The notes under the pieces were generated by a model. That model saw only the letters and a program-made list of their open reading frames with translations. It had not been told where the DNA came from and searched no databases. Position numbers and translations under genes: made by a program. This document shows positions 35,260-45,531 of a DNA stretch of 64,000 nt, one piece after another. The stretch spans positions 97,256 through 161,255 of the forward strand of contig NZ_MUXX01000002.1 of NCBI RefSeq assembly GCF_002015045.1, read 5' to 3'. This stretch comes from Haemophilus paraphrohaemolyticus (lineage in GTDB: Bacteria; Pseudomonadota; Gammaproteobacteria; Enterobacterales; Pasteurellaceae). The stretch's first letter is position 1, and each line of letters opens with the position of its first letter.

Positions 35260-36423
35260 ATGGAACAAAAATCCCCTTTAATTGCTCTTGTTGCAGGTGA
35301 GGTGTCGGGCGATATTTTAGGTGCTGGTTTAATCAATGCCCTGAAATTGCACTATCCTAATGCTCGCTTTATTGGCGTGGCAGGCGAGCAGATGAAAAAA
35401 GCTGGTTGCGAAACTTTATTTGAGATGGAAGAACTTTCCGTGATGGGCTTGGCGGAAGTGCTGAAGCATCTACCTCGCTTACTTAAACGTCGTAAGCAAG
35501 TGATTGAAACGATGCTTGAAATGAAACCTGATGTGTTTATCGGCATTGATGCCCCTGATTTTAACCTTACAGTGGAGGAAAAGCTCAAGGCAAACGGCAT
35601 CAAAACGATTCACTATGTCAGCCCTTCTGTTTGGGCGTGGCGACAAAATCGGGTACATAAAATCAAACGTGCAACTGATTTAGTGCTAGCATTTTTACCG
35701 TTCGAAAAAGCTTTTTACGATAAATTCGACACGCCTTGTCGTTTTATCGGTCATACGATGGCAGATGCGATAGCCTTAAAACCTGACCGAACGGAGGCTT
35801 GTGAAAAGCTCGGTTTAGATGAAAGAAAACGCTATGTGGCTATTTTGATAGGTAGTCGTGGTAGCGAAATCCAATTCTTGGCAGAGCCTTTTTTGAAAAC
35901 CGCTCAACTGTTAAAAGAGAAGCATCCAGATTTGGAATTTCTTGTGCCGATGGTAAATGAGAAACGTCAAGCCCAGCTAGAAGCGATTAAAGCAAACATT
36001 GCCCCAGAATTAGAACTACATATTCTGCAAGGACAAGCCCGCCAAGCGATGATCGCTGCAGAATGTACGTTACTAGCTTCTGGCACGGCAGCATTAGAAG
36101 CAATGCTCTGTAAATCGCCAATGGTAGTGGGGTACAAAATGAAACCTCTGACCTATTGGCTTGCGAAAAAATTGGTCAAAACCGAGTATATCTCTTTGCC
36201 AAATTTACTCGCAAATGCACCACTTGTCCCAGAGATGATTCAAGAAGAGTGTAATCCTGATAATCTTGCGTGGTCGCTCAATCATTATTTAAGCAATGAT
36301 GTAGAGAGTTTAAAACAAAAAAATGAACTCAAGCACCATTTTACAGACTTACATAAACTGATCCAATGCGATGCCGATGCACAGGCAGCACAAGCGGTGG
36401 TGGATGTGTTGGAACAAAAATAA
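35260..36423 (+). CDS. lpxB: LpxB, lipid-A-disaccharide synthase
   Basis: Joins UDP-diacylglucosamine to lipid X, forming the lipid A disaccharide at the inner membrane. The 387-residue GT19 protein starts [20 protein letters not shown] and has [15 protein letters not shown] near 85, [18 protein letters not shown] near 115-132, [18 protein letters not shown] near 200, and [19 protein letters not shown] near 270-288. Two in-frame ATGs upstream were rejected: the predicted -10 box overlaps them and homologues begin near this Met. The Shine-Dalgarno AGAGGA is close to the ATG. Confidence 0.94.
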   Translation: MEQKSPLIALVAGEVSGDILGAGLINALKLHYPNARFIGVAGEQMKKAGCETLFEMEELSVMGLAEVLKHLPRLLKRRKQVIETMLEMKPDVFIGIDAPDFNLTVEEKLKANGIKTIHYVSPSVWAWRQNRVHKIKRATDLVLAFLPFEKAFYDKFDTPCRFIGHTMADAIALKPDRTEACEKLGLDERKRYVAILIGSRGSEIQFLAEPFLKTAQLLKEKHPDLEFLVPMVNEKRQAQLEAIKANIAPELELHILQGQARQAMIAAECTLLASGTAALEAMLCKSPMVVGYKMKPLTYWLAKKLVKTEYISLPNLLANAPLVPEMIQEECNPDNLAWSLNHYLSNDVESLKQKNELKHHFTDLHKLIQCDADAQAAQAVVDVLEQK

Positions 36424-36475
36424 TAAGCGGTCAAATTTATTCATTATTTTACAAATTAACAAAGGAACCCATTCA

Positions 36476-37528
36476 ATGTGGAAAGACATTTTACTTAACT
36501 ACGGCATTTTCTTATTAGAACTTCTCACTATCTTCGGCGTGGTTGCTGTGATTGTGATGATTATTTTAGAAAGCAAAAAGCATCCAGAAAATGGCACAAT
36601 CGTGCTAACTGATTTTTCTGAAAAATATAAAGAAGAGAAAGAAGCGCTTGAAGCTTTTTTCCTTAGCGAAGAAGAGCTAAAACAAAAAGAGAAAGCCGAG
36701 AAAAAAGAGGCAAAAGCAAAAGCGAAGGCAGAGAAAAAACGCATTAAAGAGGGCGAAGAAAAGTCAGATGCAGAGAAAAAATCTCGTTTATTCGTATTAG
36801 ATTTTAACGGAGATGTGCACGCCCACGCTGTAAGTGCTTTACGCCGTGAAATTACCGCTGTGCTTTCGATTGCGAAACCAGAAGATGAAGTGTTGCTTAA
36901 ACTCGAAAGCCCTGGCGGTGTTGTGCATGGCTATGGATTAGCGGCTTCTCAATTACAACGCTTACGTGAGCGTAATATCCCACTCACTGTAGCTGTCGAT
37001 AAAGTTGCTGCAAGTGGTGGCTATATGATGGCGTGTGTGGCGAATAAAATTGTTTCTGCACCTTTTGCAATTATCGGTTCTGTGGGCGTAGTGGCTGAAG
37101 TGCCAAACATTCACCGCTTGCTCAAAAAACACGATGTTGATGTAGATGTAATGACGGCGGGCGAATTTAAACGTACTGTGACTTTTATGGGGGAAAATAC
37201 CGAAAAAGGTAAACAAAAATTCCAACAAGAGTTAGAAGAAACCCATCAGTTATTCAAGCAATTTGTACGTGATAACCGCCCACAATTAGATATTGAAAAA
37301 ATTGCAACGGGAGAGCACTGGTTCGGCAAGCAAGCACTTGAGTTGAATTTGATTGATGAGATTTCAACCAGTGATGATTTACTTGTGAAAGCAGTTGAAA
37401 ACAAAGAAATTATTGAAATTAAATATAAAGAGAAGAAAAATCTGACCAAACGCATTGGCTTACAGATGGAGGAGTCGATGGGTAATGTGATTACTAAGCT
37501 CGTGAATAAACGAGTGGATGTGATGTAA
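36476..37528 (+). CDS. sohB: SohB, inner-membrane serine protease of the SppA/S49 family
   Basis: A membrane-anchored periplasmic protease, possibly in signal-peptide or membrane-protein turnover. The 350-residue protein has one N-terminal membrane helix (LLELLTIFGVVAVIVMIILE), then a highly charged Lys/Glu/Ala-rich stretch near 60-100 (coiled-coil-like), then the S49 domain. The nucleophile Ser lies in DKVAASGGYMMACVANKIV near 180 and the general-base Lys in TAGEFKRTVTFMGENTEKG near 230. The ATG at 36476 follows AAAGGAA; a longer frame would run back into lpxB. Confidence 0.92.
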   Translation: MWKDILLNYGIFLLELLTIFGVVAVIVMIILESKKHPENGTIVLTDFSEKYKEEKEALEAFFLSEEELKQKEKAEKKEAKAKAKAEKKRIKEGEEKSDAEKKSRLFVLDFNGDVHAHAVSALRREITAVLSIAKPEDEVLLKLESPGGVVHGYGLAASQLQRLRERNIPLTVAVDKVAASGGYMMACVANKIVSAPFAIIGSVGVVAEVPNIHRLLKKHDVDVDVMTAGEFKRTVTFMGENTEKGKQKFQQELEETHQLFKQFVRDNRPQLDIEKIATGEHWFGKQALELNLIDEISTSDDLLVKAVENKEIIEIKYKEKKNLTKRIGLQMEESMGNVITKLVNKRVDVM

Positions 37529-37534
37529 ATAAAA

Positions 37535-37577
37535 AAGCGAGGAAATGATGATTTCATTACCTCGCTTGTTTTTTTAT
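37535..37577 (+). terminator. Terminator between sohB and relA (bidirectional)
   Basis: AAGCGAGG-AAATGA and TTCATT-ACCTCGCTT form a stem of about 14 bp with a small mismatch, followed by TGTTTTTTT; on the other strand an A/T run follows too. It serves the convergent sohB and relA. Confidence 0.85.
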
Positions 37578-37597
37578 TTTATATGCCTAGTCTTAGA

Positions 37598-39793
37598 TTA
37601 CCCCGCCCTTCTCGCCTCAATCACATCATCAAGCAGCGTAATGCGAGCCAAGATTTTATTCAGCATTGCCACATTGTTCATCTGAATTTCCATATTGATA
37701 ATTGCAAGGCTACGTTTGGCATCAATACGGCTAGCAACGCTTAATACATTGACTTTCTCATTTGCCATAATTGCACTCACATCACGCAGTAAACCATTAC
37801 GGTCGTTGGCAATAATACGAATGGTAAGACTTAAGCCTTCGCCAGCATAACTTCCCCATTGAGCTTCTACCACACGACTTGGGTTAAGGCTTTGCAATTC
37901 AAACAGCTGTTCACAATCGGCTTTGTGGATTGAAATGCCTCGTCCTTGTGTAATATAGCCGACAATTGGATCACCGGGAATCGGTTGGCAGCAGCGCGCA
38001 ATGGAGTGCATCAAGTTACCCACCCCTTCAATAATTACTTGCCCGTTTTTGGCTTTATGGTGCGTATTCTTATTGAGCTGTTTCAGTACTGCTTCATCTT
38101 CTTGCTCGGCAGTTGGTTTAATTAAACGACTTTGCAAATAGTGGCTAAGCTGGTTAAGTTTAATATCTCCACCGCCAATACCTGCATAAAGATCATCCAT
38201 CTGTTTTAGGTTATAACGTGGCAATGCATAAATTTCAATTTGCTTGTGCGTTAAACCTAGTTTACCCATTTCCGCTTCAAGAGCTTCGCGTCCTATTGGA
38301 ATATTTTTCTCCCGATCCAGTTTTTTGAACCATGCAATAATCTTGGAACGTGCTTTTGAAGTATTCACAAAGCCCGTATTTGGATTGAGCCAGTCGCGAC
38401 TTGGATTCGGTTGTTTTTGAGTAATAATTTCAACCTGATCGCCCATTTTTAAATGATAGGTAAATGGCACAATTTTACCCGCCACTTTTGCTCCAATACA
38501 ACGGTGCCCAATTTCGCTGTGAATCGCATAAGCAAAATCTAGTGGCGTTGCATCTTTTGGTAAATCAATTACCTCGCCACGTGGGGTAAAGACATAAACG
38601 CGGTCATCAAACACTTGTGAACGCATTTCATCGACCACATCGCCAGAGTCAGCAATATCATTTTGCCATGCCAAGAGTTTACGCAACCAAACGATTTTCT
38701 CTTCATAGCCTGAACGTCCTGCGGTTGCTCCCTCTTTATATTTCCAGTGAGCAGCTACGCCGAGTTCGGCATCATCATGCATTTTTTGCGTACGAATTTG
38801 CACTTCAATAGGCTTATTGCCTTTGCCTAGCACCACTGTATGAATCGATTGATAGCCATTGGGTTTAGGTTGAGCAATATAGTCATCAAAATGTTCTGGC
38901 AGGTGTTTATATTGGGTATGAATAATACTCAGCGCAGTGTAGCAATCTTCCAATTTAGGGACGATCACGCGTACAGCACGAATATCGAACAGTTGATTAA
39001 AACGCAGATTTTTCTTCTGCATTTTTTTCCAAATACTATAAATATGTTTCGGGCGGCCATAAACCTGCACTTCGCCTAAATCTTCTTTGAGTGAAGCGGT
39101 CAAATCTGCCACAAAATTTGCAATATATTTTTCACGATCTACACGGCGTTCGCCAAGATCAAATTTTGCTATTTGACGATAGCATTGTGGATGCAGGGCA
39201 CGGAAGCAGTAATCTTCAAGCTCCCATTTCAATTGCCCAATGCCCAAACGATTGGCAAGAGGTGCATACACATGCGAACACTCTTTTGCCGCAAGTACAA
39301 TATCTTCTTCGCTATAACGATTTTTAGTTCTGAGATAAGTGATGCGTTCAGCAAGTTTAATAACCACGCAGCGGAAATCATCCACCATTGCCAACAGCAT
39401 ACGGCGAATATTGTCGATTTGCAGATCAGAGGCAGAATTAGAAGAGAGTTGGCGGATATTTTCCATCTCTAACACGCCTTTTACTAAGTTTTTGACGTGG
39501 TTACTGAAATCTTCTTTGACTTGCACAAGGTCAATAATATTACCTTTAACCAGTGGGAAAAGCATTGCCGCAACAAGACTATCATCATCCATATTCAAGC
39601 TATAGAGAATTTCTGCCATTTCGATGCCATCCCACATCAATTCGTATTGAGAGGGCTCTAGTTTTTCTTGTGAATATTGCCACGCATTCTGCAATTTATT
39701 GAAAGTAACAGGAGACATATGCAACGACTCACTCCAACCAGCGAGTTCAAATGTTGCAGGGTTAAGTTCGTGAGAGTGTCGAATAGCTACCAT
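37598..39793 (-). CDS. relA: RelA, (p)ppGpp synthetase I
   Basis: Makes (p)ppGpp on stalled ribosomes during amino-acid starvation. The 731-residue protein has a degenerate N-terminal HD domain: where SpoT has HDxxED this reads MLFPLVKGN, so no hydrolase activity is expected. The synthetase site is FDDYIAQPKPNGYQSIHT near 295-312, then QIRTQKMHDDAELGVAAHWK. A TGS domain (VFTPRGEVIDLPKDATPLDF), a zinc-finger-like segment (ARCCQPIPGDPIVGYITQG), and a C-terminal ACT domain follow. The length fits RelA (744 in E. coli). Confidence 0.96.
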   Translation of the reverse strand: MVAIRHSHELNPATFELAGWSESLHMSPVTFNKLQNAWQYSQEKLEPSQYELMWDGIEMAEILYSLNMDDDSLVAAMLFPLVKGNIIDLVQVKEDFSNHVKNLVKGVLEMENIRQLSSNSASDLQIDNIRRMLLAMVDDFRCVVIKLAERITYLRTKNRYSEEDIVLAAKECSHVYAPLANRLGIGQLKWELEDYCFRALHPQCYRQIAKFDLGERRVDREKYIANFVADLTASLKEDLGEVQVYGRPKHIYSIWKKMQKKNLRFNQLFDIRAVRVIVPKLEDCYTALSIIHTQYKHLPEHFDDYIAQPKPNGYQSIHTVVLGKGNKPIEVQIRTQKMHDDAELGVAAHWKYKEGATAGRSGYEEKIVWLRKLLAWQNDIADSGDVVDEMRSQVFDDRVYVFTPRGEVIDLPKDATPLDFAYAIHSEIGHRCIGAKVAGKIVPFTYHLKMGDQVEIITQKQPNPSRDWLNPNTGFVNTSKARSKIIAWFKKLDREKNIPIGREALEAEMGKLGLTHKQIEIYALPRYNLKQMDDLYAGIGGGDIKLNQLSHYLQSRLIKPTAEQEDEAVLKQLNKNTHHKAKNGQVIIEGVGNLMHSIARCCQPIPGDPIVGYITQGRGISIHKADCEQLFELQSLNPSRVVEAQWGSYAGEGLSLTIRIIANDRNGLLRDVSAIMANEKVNVLSVASRIDAKRSLAIINMEIQMNNVAMLNKILARITLLDDVIEARRAG

Positions 39794-40042
39794 AAAACCT
39801 CCATTGTGATGCAGAGCGTAAACGTATTAGGTTGCACTCCATTATAGCCTAAAATGGGTTGAAAAAAAGAACAAAAAATAGTAAAAAGTTGAGGTTTCTG
39901 TAGGGATAAAAAAAGGAAATTTTTTTGCTTTTCTACTTCTAATGCAAAATAACTATTCTCATTTAGCCTCTCTAAATGAGAATTCTTATTGTTTAAACTT
40001 ATCAAAAGTAAAAAATTGTTAGAAAAAAACTATTAAAAACAC
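39794..40042. other. relA / ferritin intergenic region with Fur-like and dyad sequences
   Basis: 39956-39982 is TTCTCATTTA-GCCTCTC-TAAATGAGAA, a perfect 10-bp inverted repeat. Overlapping it, 39974-39989 (AATGAGAATTCTTATT) agrees with roughly 12 of 16 central positions of the Fur consensus GATAATGATAATCATTATC. It lies about 60-85 bp upstream of the predicted ferritin -35 box. Iron-dependent control is an inference. The rest is AT-rich DNA with no gene. Confidence 0.4.
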
Positions 40043-40129
40043 TTGATTACTTTTTCAACCTTGTTATACTTACTCTCGTTTTAAGGGGAGAATTTTTTCT
40101 GCCCTTCGTTACATTTAGATTTCTAAATG
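40043..40129 (+). promoter_or_regulatory. Predicted ferritin promoter and leader dyad
   Basis: TTGATT (40043-40048) and TATACT (40065-40070) are 16 bp apart, a fair sigma-70 match. Downstream, at 40112-40129, CATTTAG-ATTT-CTAAATG is a 7-bp dyad in the expected leader; it shares the core TAAATGA with the upstream dyad at 39956. Confidence 0.5.
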
Positions 40130-40176
40130 AAAGTATCGCTCATTTACATTTTCATAACATTTAGCTAGGAGTAAAA

Positions 40177-40677
40177 ATGTTACAGCAATCTATCATTGAT
40201 AAACTCAATGAACAAATCAACTTAGAGTTCTATTCATCAAACGTATATCTTCAAATGTCTTCTTGGTGTTCAAAACACGGTTTTGCAGGTGCAGCAACTT
40301 TCTTACTTCGCCACGCAGATGAAGAATTAGAGCATATGCAAAAATTATTCGACTACGTTTGTGAAGCGGGGGCAACACCATTATTAGGCAAAATTGAAGC
40401 ACCACGTAAAGAATATGCTTCATTAAAAGAGTTATTCGACATCGTGTTAGACCACGAAAAACACGTTACCGCTAAAATCAACGAATTAGTGGAAGTGACT
40501 TTCGCAGCGAAAGATTACTCAACTTTCAACTTCCTACAATGGTATGTGGCTGAACAGCACGAAGAAGAAAAACTCTTCAATGAAATTTTAGATAAATTCG
40601 TGGTGGCAGGTGAAAGCAATAAATCACTTTACTTCATCGATAAAGACTTAGAAACCTTAGATCAAGGAGCAGAATAA
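40177..40677 (+). CDS. ftnA: Ferritin, first of two tandem genes
   Basis: Oxidises and stores iron in a 24-subunit shell. The 166-residue protein keeps all ferroxidase residues at the numbering used for E. coli FtnA: Glu17, Tyr24, Glu50, His53, Glu94, Gln127, plus the third-site acids Glu49, Glu126, Glu129 and Glu130. It has two Cys (31, 62) that the second copy lacks. Its TAA overlaps the next ATG (TAATG), so the two are coupled. H. influenzae also has two adjacent ferritin genes. Confidence 0.96.
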   Translation: MLQQSIIDKLNEQINLEFYSSNVYLQMSSWCSKHGFAGAATFLLRHADEELEHMQKLFDYVCEAGATPLLGKIEAPRKEYASLKELFDIVLDHEKHVTAKINELVEVTFAAKDYSTFNFLQWYVAEQHEEEKLFNEILDKFVVAGESNKSLYFIDKDLETLDQGAE

Positions 40678-41174
40678 TGTTATCGCAAAATATCATCAAA
40701 TACTTAAACGACCAATTAAACTTGGAATTCTATTCTTCTAACGTGTATCTTCAAATGTCAGCTTGGGCAGATAACAACGGCTTCCCTGGTGCGGCAAAAT
40801 TCTTAAAAGCACACGCAACAGAAGAAATGGAACATATGCGTCGTTTATTCACTTATTTAAACGAAACAGGTGCATTAGCTGAAATCTATGCGATCGAAGC
40901 ACCACAAGCAGAATATGATTCATTAAAATCATTGTTCGAAATCGTATTAGAGCACGAAAAACACGTAACGTCTAAAATCAATGAATTGGTTGAAGTGACT
41001 TTTGATGCAAAAGATTACTCATCATTTAACTTCTTACAATGGTACGTAGCAGAACAGCACGAAGAAGAGTTCTTATTCAACTCTATCTTAGACAAGTTCC
41101 GCCTATTAGGTGAAGATGGTAAATCTTTATACTATATTGATAAAGATTTAGAACAAATGGCTGCGGCTCATTAA
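40677..41174 (+). CDS. ftnA: Ferritin, second of two tandem genes
   Basis: A 165-residue paralogue of the preceding gene, alike over its whole length. It also has every ferroxidase ligand (Glu17, Tyr24, Glu50, His53, Glu94, Gln127) and the third-site acids. The two subunits may build mixed shells, as both genes are read from one mRNA by overlapping stop and start. An inverted USS terminator follows. Confidence 0.96.
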   Translation: MLSQNIIKYLNDQLNLEFYSSNVYLQMSAWADNNGFPGAAKFLKAHATEEMEHMRRLFTYLNETGALAEIYAIEAPQAEYDSLKSLFEIVLEHEKHVTSKINELVEVTFDAKDYSSFNFLQWYVAEQHEEEFLFNSILDKFRLLGEDGKSLYYIDKDLEQMAAAH

Positions 41175-41273
41175 TTTACGTGGCATTCTGTTATCTTTAA
41201 TGTGGGAGTGTGTTACTTACGATCTAATATTTTTGGCGATCTAGTAACCTCCCGCTTGGATAACCAATCCATC

Positions 41274-41327
41274 AAGCGGTTAATTTTTCATAGCATTTTG
41301 CAAATCGTTATGAAAAATTGACCGCTT
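41274..41327 (+). terminator. Inverted USS terminator after the ferritins
   Basis: AAGCGGTTAATTTTTCATA and TATGAAAAATTGACCGCTT form a 19-bp stem with one mismatch around GCATTTTGCAAATCGT, followed by ATTTTATG. A second smaller hairpin (CGCTTGGAT...ATCCATCAAGCG) overlaps its left side. Confidence 0.75.
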
Positions 41328-41413
41328 ATTTTATGAATTTATAAGCAATCGTTTGCTTATTAAAGGGGGATTCTGTAAAATTCGCCCTAATTTTTTCTAC
41401 ATTAGAGGTCTTT

Positions 41414-42715
41414 ATGTCTTTATTTAATTTTGAAGAACGTGGCTCAAACGTTCGTCAAGAGGTGATTGCAGGATTAACTACATTCCTTGCAATGGTTTAT
41501 TCTATTTTTGTTGTGCCTGGAATGTTAAGCCAAGCAGGCTTCCCTGCTGAATCGGTGTTTATCGCAACCTGCTTAGTGTCGGGGTTAGGCTCAATCTTAA
41601 TCGGCTTATGGGCAAACGCACCAATGGCAATCGGTAGTGCAATTTCTTTAACTGCATTTACCGCTTTCAGCTTAGTGTTAGGTCAAGGCATTTCGATTCC
41701 CGTGGCACTGGGTGCCATCTTCTTAATGGGGGTTGTATTTACCCTTATTTCAGTAACAGGGGTTCGCTCTTGGATCTTACGCAATCTTCCTTCTAGCATC
41801 GCTCACGGTGCTGGTATCGGTATCGGTTTATTCCTTCTATTGATTGCGGCAACTAACGTAAAATTAGTCATCAACAGTGGCATTGATATTCCTGTGAAAA
41901 TGGGCGAATTTACCTCATTTCCTGTAATGATGTCACTACTTGGCTTGGCTGCAATCGTGGGTTTAGAACGCTTAAAAGTAAAAGGCTCAATCCTTTGGGT
42001 AATCATTGTGATTACTATCATCGGTTTGATTTTTGATCCGAATGTAAAATATTCGGGTTTCTTTAAAATGCCAAGTTTTGGTGAGAACTCATTATTCTTG
42101 GAATTAGATGTAATGGGCGCATTAAATGCGGCAATTTTACCTGTGGTATTCGCATTAGTGATGACGGCAATCTTCGATGCAACAGGGACAATCCGTGCAG
42201 TTGCTGGTCAAGCAAATTTATTAGACAAAGATGGTCAAATCTTAAATGGTGGTCGTGCTTTAACCTCTGACTCATTAGGCTCAGTGTTATCAGGCTTATT
42301 CGGCACTGCACCAGCCGCAGTTTATATCGAATCAGCTGCAGGTACTGCAGTTGGCGGTAAAACAGGTTTAACCGCAGTAGTGGTGGGTATCGGTTTCTTA
42401 TTGATGCTTTTCTTCCAGCCATTAGCAAGTTTAGTGCCAAGCTATGCAACCGCACCAGCATTAATGTATGTAGGCTTATTGATGTTAAGCAACGTATCAA
42501 AATTAGATTTTGATGACTTCGTTGGTGCAATGTCTGGCTTAGTGTGTGCAGTATTTATTGTACTTACTGCTAACATCGTGACTGGTATTATGCTAGGTTT
42601 CGCAACCTTAGTGATTGGTCGCACTATCTCTGGCGAATTCAACAAATTAAACATCGGCACAGTGATTATTGCGATTGTGTTAGTGGCATTCTATGCGTTA
42701 GGTTTAGCGATTTAA
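41414..42715 (+). CDS. AzgA-type (NCS2) purine permease
   Basis: A 433-residue membrane protein with 12 or more helices, of the AzgA branch that imports adenine, guanine or hypoxanthine with protons. Family signatures: [19 protein letters not shown] near 18-36, [19 protein letters not shown] near 60-80, [18 protein letters not shown] near 250-268, and [19 protein letters not shown] near 297-315. These match the GhxP/AdeP group in E. coli; the exact purine cannot be told from sequence alone. It stands alone, ended by a strong terminator. Confidence 0.88.
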   Translation: MSLFNFEERGSNVRQEVIAGLTTFLAMVYSIFVVPGMLSQAGFPAESVFIATCLVSGLGSILIGLWANAPMAIGSAISLTAFTAFSLVLGQGISIPVALGAIFLMGVVFTLISVTGVRSWILRNLPSSIAHGAGIGIGLFLLLIAATNVKLVINSGIDIPVKMGEFTSFPVMMSLLGLAAIVGLERLKVKGSILWVIIVITIIGLIFDPNVKYSGFFKMPSFGENSLFLELDVMGALNAAILPVVFALVMTAIFDATGTIRAVAGQANLLDKDGQILNGGRALTSDSLGSVLSGLFGTAPAAVYIESAAGTAVGGKTGLTAVVVGIGFLLMLFFQPLASLVPSYATAPALMYVGLLMLSNVSKLDFDDFVGAMSGLVCAVFIVLTANIVTGIMLGFATLVIGRTISGEFNKLNIGTVIIAIVLVAFYALGLAI

Positions 42716-42739
42716 TTTATATATCTCTCTAAAAATAAG

Positions 42740-42795
42740 AATCTGCATCTTAAAAATTAGATTAAATTCTAATCTGATAAGATGCAGATTTTTTA
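42740..42795 (+). terminator. Terminator after the purine permease; repeat-like, copy 1
   Basis: AATCTGCATCTTA (42740-42752) pairs perfectly with TAAGATGCAGATT (42778-42790), followed by TTTTTATG. The loop holds a second small stem (ATTAGA/TCTAAT). A clearly related double-stem sequence lies after gpmA at 63898-63955. Confidence 0.9.
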
Positions 42796-42929
42796 TGATT
42801 AAATATTGTCAATTCTTTGTATAACAACCTTATTATTTAAATCTAGAATATGTAAAAATGAACAGATTGGAGAAACCAGATAAACTAGATTAAGATTAAG
42901 CTTTAATCATTCATTTAATATAAAAGCCT

Positions 42930-44018
42930 ATGAAAACCATTGTCATCAAATTCGGTACAAGCACTTTAACCCACGGCGGTAAAAGCCTTAGCCGTCCTTA
43001 TATGTTGGAGCTTGTAAAGCAGATAGCAGAGCTTCATAAACATCATCGTGTTATTGTAGTTACCTCTGGTGCAGCCGCTGCAGGGCGTGATTATTTAGGA
43101 CATCCTGAACTACCGAAAACGCTTGCTTATAAACAGATGCTTGCTGCGGTTGGACAAAGCCAGTTAATCCGCACTTGGGAAAATCTTTTTGATATTTACG
43201 GTATCAATATCGGGCAAATTCTCTTGACCCGTGCTGATATTGATGATCGCGAACGTTTCTTAAATGCACGCGATACGCTAAATGCCTTGCTTGAACAAAA
43301 AATTATCCCTATTATCAATGAAAATGACACCGTAGCAACCGAAGAGTTTAAAGTAGGCGATAACGATAATTTATCTGCTTTAGTGGCAATTTTAGCTCAA
43401 GCCGATCAGCTCTATTTATTGACTGACCAAGAAGGTTTATTTACAGCTGATCCACGTAAAGATCCAAGCGCAACTTTACTTTCTGTGGTTGAAAAAATCA
43501 CACCAGAAATTCGCCAAATTGCGGGCGGAAGCTCAACTGGGCTTGGCACAGGTGGAATGAGTACCAAAATTATTGCTGCTGATATTGCAACTCGTTCAGG
43601 CGTGGAAACCATTATTGCCTCAGGTTCGCGTGAAAATGTGTTGGTAGATTTAGCCAATGGACACGCGATTGGTAGCAAATTTTTGGCACAATCCGACCGC
43701 TTGGAAGGGCGTAAGCAGTGGCTTTTTGCTGCACCGCAAGTAGGAAGCATCGTGGTGGATAAAGGGGCAGAAACCGCATTATTGCAGCACAAATCGCTCT
43801 TACCTGTTGGGATTCTAGAAGTCAAAGGTGAGTTTGCTCGCGGTGAATTGGTGAAAGTATTCAATACCGAAGGAAAACCACTGGCACTTGGCTTGGTTCG
43901 CTACGGCGATGAGGCTTTACGCCGTATTAAAGGACAAAAATCAGCTGAAATCGAGCACTTGCTCGGCTATGAATTTGGTACGGTGGCAATTCATAGCGAT
44001 GAAATGGTCGTTTATTAG
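42930..44018 (+). CDS. proB: ProB, glutamate 5-kinase
   Basis: First step of proline synthesis from glutamate. The 362-residue protein has the amino-acid kinase domain ([17 protein letters not shown] at the start, [14 protein letters not shown] near 48, [20 protein letters not shown] near 132-151, [16 protein letters not shown] near 205). The C-terminal PUA domain (residues about 275-355, [19 protein letters not shown]) is present as in the E. coli form. proA is not adjacent. The TSUP exporter gene follows after 8 bp. Confidence 0.96.
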   Translation: MKTIVIKFGTSTLTHGGKSLSRPYMLELVKQIAELHKHHRVIVVTSGAAAAGRDYLGHPELPKTLAYKQMLAAVGQSQLIRTWENLFDIYGINIGQILLTRADIDDRERFLNARDTLNALLEQKIIPIINENDTVATEEFKVGDNDNLSALVAILAQADQLYLLTDQEGLFTADPRKDPSATLLSVVEKITPEIRQIAGGSSTGLGTGGMSTKIIAADIATRSGVETIIASGSRENVLVDLANGHAIGSKFLAQSDRLEGRKQWLFAAPQVGSIVVDKGAETALLQHKSLLPVGILEVKGEFARGELVKVFNTEGKPLALGLVRYGDEALRRIKGQKSAEIEHLLGYEFGTVAIHSDEMVVY

Positions 44019-44026
44019 GAAAACCT

Positions 44027-44791
44027 ATGGAAATTGGATTTGATGTGATCGCAATGCTTTTTGGCGTTGCTACTGTTGCAGGTTTTATTGACGCAATTGC
44101 GGGCGGTGGCGGGCTATTGACCATTCCCGCCTTGCTTTCCACTGGCTTACCACCTTCGGTTGCGTTGGGTACGAATAAATTGCAAGCTTGCGGAGGTTCA
44201 TTCTCGGCTTCGCTCTATTTTGTTCGCAAAAAAGCGGTCGATTTAAAACAGGTTGCACTGCTGATTTTACTGACATTTATCGGTGCCGCTCTCGGCACGA
44301 TTGTGGTACAAAATATTAATGTGAATGCATTGAAAATCGGCTTACCTTTTCTGATTTTTGCTATCGGCATCTATTTTTTATTTAGCCCAAACATTGGCGA
44401 TCAAGATCGCAAACAACGCATCAGCTACCCGCTGTTCGGCTTTACGGCGGGAATAGGATTAGGCTTTTACGATGGTGTTTTCGGACCTGCAGTCGGCTCA
44501 TTTTACACACTCGCTTTCGTGCTTTTGCTTGGATTTAACCTCACCAAAGCAGTTGCTCATGCTAAAGTGTTGAATTTCACCTCTAACCTTGCATCGTTAC
44601 TTTTCTTTATTTTGGGCGGAGCCGTGCTCTGGAAAATTGGTTTCATTATGCTTATTGGGCAATTTATCGGGGCAACATTGGGGGCAAGAATGGTGGTAAC
44701 TAAAGGCAAAAAACTAATTCGTCCAATGTTAGTGACAATTTCGTTTATAATGGTCGCCAAAATGCTCTATGAACAAGGATTTTTTGGATAA
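44027..44791 (+). CDS. TSUP (TauE/SafE-type) membrane transporter, YfcA-like
   Basis: A 254-residue protein with about eight membrane helices. The family motif appears as FIDAIAGGGGLLTIPALLS near 20-38, with GLPPSVALGTNKLQACGG after it, and again as GFYDGVFGPAVGSFYTLAF near 145-163. Members export or import sulfur-containing anions; the substrate here is unknown. It lies between proB and nth, with its stop overlapping the nth start (TAATG). Confidence 0.85.
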   Translation: MEIGFDVIAMLFGVATVAGFIDAIAGGGGLLTIPALLSTGLPPSVALGTNKLQACGGSFSASLYFVRKKAVDLKQVALLILLTFIGAALGTIVVQNINVNALKIGLPFLIFAIGIYFLFSPNIGDQDRKQRISYPLFGFTAGIGLGFYDGVFGPAVGSFYTLAFVLLLGFNLTKAVAHAKVLNFTSNLASLLFFILGGAVLWKIGFIMLIGQFIGATLGARMVVTKGKKLIRPMLVTISFIMVAKMLYEQGFFG

Positions 44792-45426
44792 TGAACCAAG
44801 CAAAACGTGTTGAAATTTTAACAAGATTGCGGAATGAAAACCCGCACCCTACCACTGAATTAAATTATTCCTCACCTTTTGAATTACTGATCGCAGTCAT
44901 TCTTTCTGCCCAAGCAACAGACAAAGGTGTGAACAAAGCTACAGATAAACTTTTCCCCGTTACTAATACGCCTGAAGCAATTTTAGCTTTAGGCGTTGAT
45001 GGCTTAAAAGAGTACATTAAAACCATTGGGCTATTTAATAGCAAAGCGGAAAATATCATTAAAACGTGCCGTGATTTGATTGAAAAACATAATGGCATTG
45101 TGCCTGAAGATCGTGAGGCATTAGAAGCACTAGCAGGTGTTGGGCGAAAAACGGCTAATGTAGTGTTAAATACCGCATTTGGGCATCCAACTATCGCGGT
45201 TGATACGCATATTTTCCGTGTTTCGAACCGCACAGGTTTTGCCCCTGGAAAAAATGTCGTGGAAGTCGAGAAGAAGCTTTTGAAAGTGGTGCCAGATGAG
45301 TTTAAAGTCGATGTACATCACTGGCTGATTTTACACGGTCGCTACACCTGTATTGCTCGTAAACCGCATTGTGGCTCGTGTATCATTGAAGATTTATGTG
45401 AATATAAAGAGAAGACTGATATTTAA
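44791..45426 (+). CDS. nth: Nth, endonuclease III
   Basis: DNA glycosylase/AP lyase removing oxidised pyrimidines. The 211-residue protein has the helix-hairpin-helix LAGVGRKTANVVLNTAFG near 113-130 with catalytic Lys120, the catalytic Asp in IAVDTHIFRVSNR near 135-147, and the 4Fe-4S cluster as C-x6-C-x2-C-x5-C (CIARKPHCGSCIIEDLC) near the C-terminus. Its start overlaps the TSUP stop. In E. coli nth follows the rnf operon; here rnf is absent next door. Confidence 0.97.
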   Translation: MNQAKRVEILTRLRNENPHPTTELNYSSPFELLIAVILSAQATDKGVNKATDKLFPVTNTPEAILALGVDGLKEYIKTIGLFNSKAENIIKTCRDLIEKHNGIVPEDREALEALAGVGRKTANVVLNTAFGHPTIAVDTHIFRVSNRTGFAPGKNVVEVEKKLLKVVPDEFKVDVHHWLILHGRYTCIARKPHCGSCIIEDLCEYKEKTDI

Positions 45427-45447
45427 TTTTTTAAAATTGTTTACCAA

Positions 45448-45510
45448 AAAAGGCGGTCTATTTTATAGGAAAGTTTGCAGCTTTCCAGTAAAATACCGCC
45501 TTTTGATTTT
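45448..45510 (+). terminator. Terminator after nth
   Basis: Nested stems: AAAAGGCGGT pairs with ACCGCCTTTT (45448-45457, 45495-45504), with TATTTTAT/GTAAAATA and GGAAAG/CTTTCC inside, then GATTTTTAT. Confidence 0.85.
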
Positions 45511-45531
45511 TATAGAGTATTTAATAATTTT

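Noticed and set aside
36371..36475. Longer SohB start inside lpxB
   Set aside because: No ribosome site, out-of-frame overlap with lpxB, while AAAGGAA precedes the ATG at 36476 and the membrane helix begins there.
42063..42530. 155-codon minus-strand frame opposite the purine permease
   Set aside because: Leu/Arg/His-rich antisense shadow of a membrane-protein gene; no ribosome site or domain.
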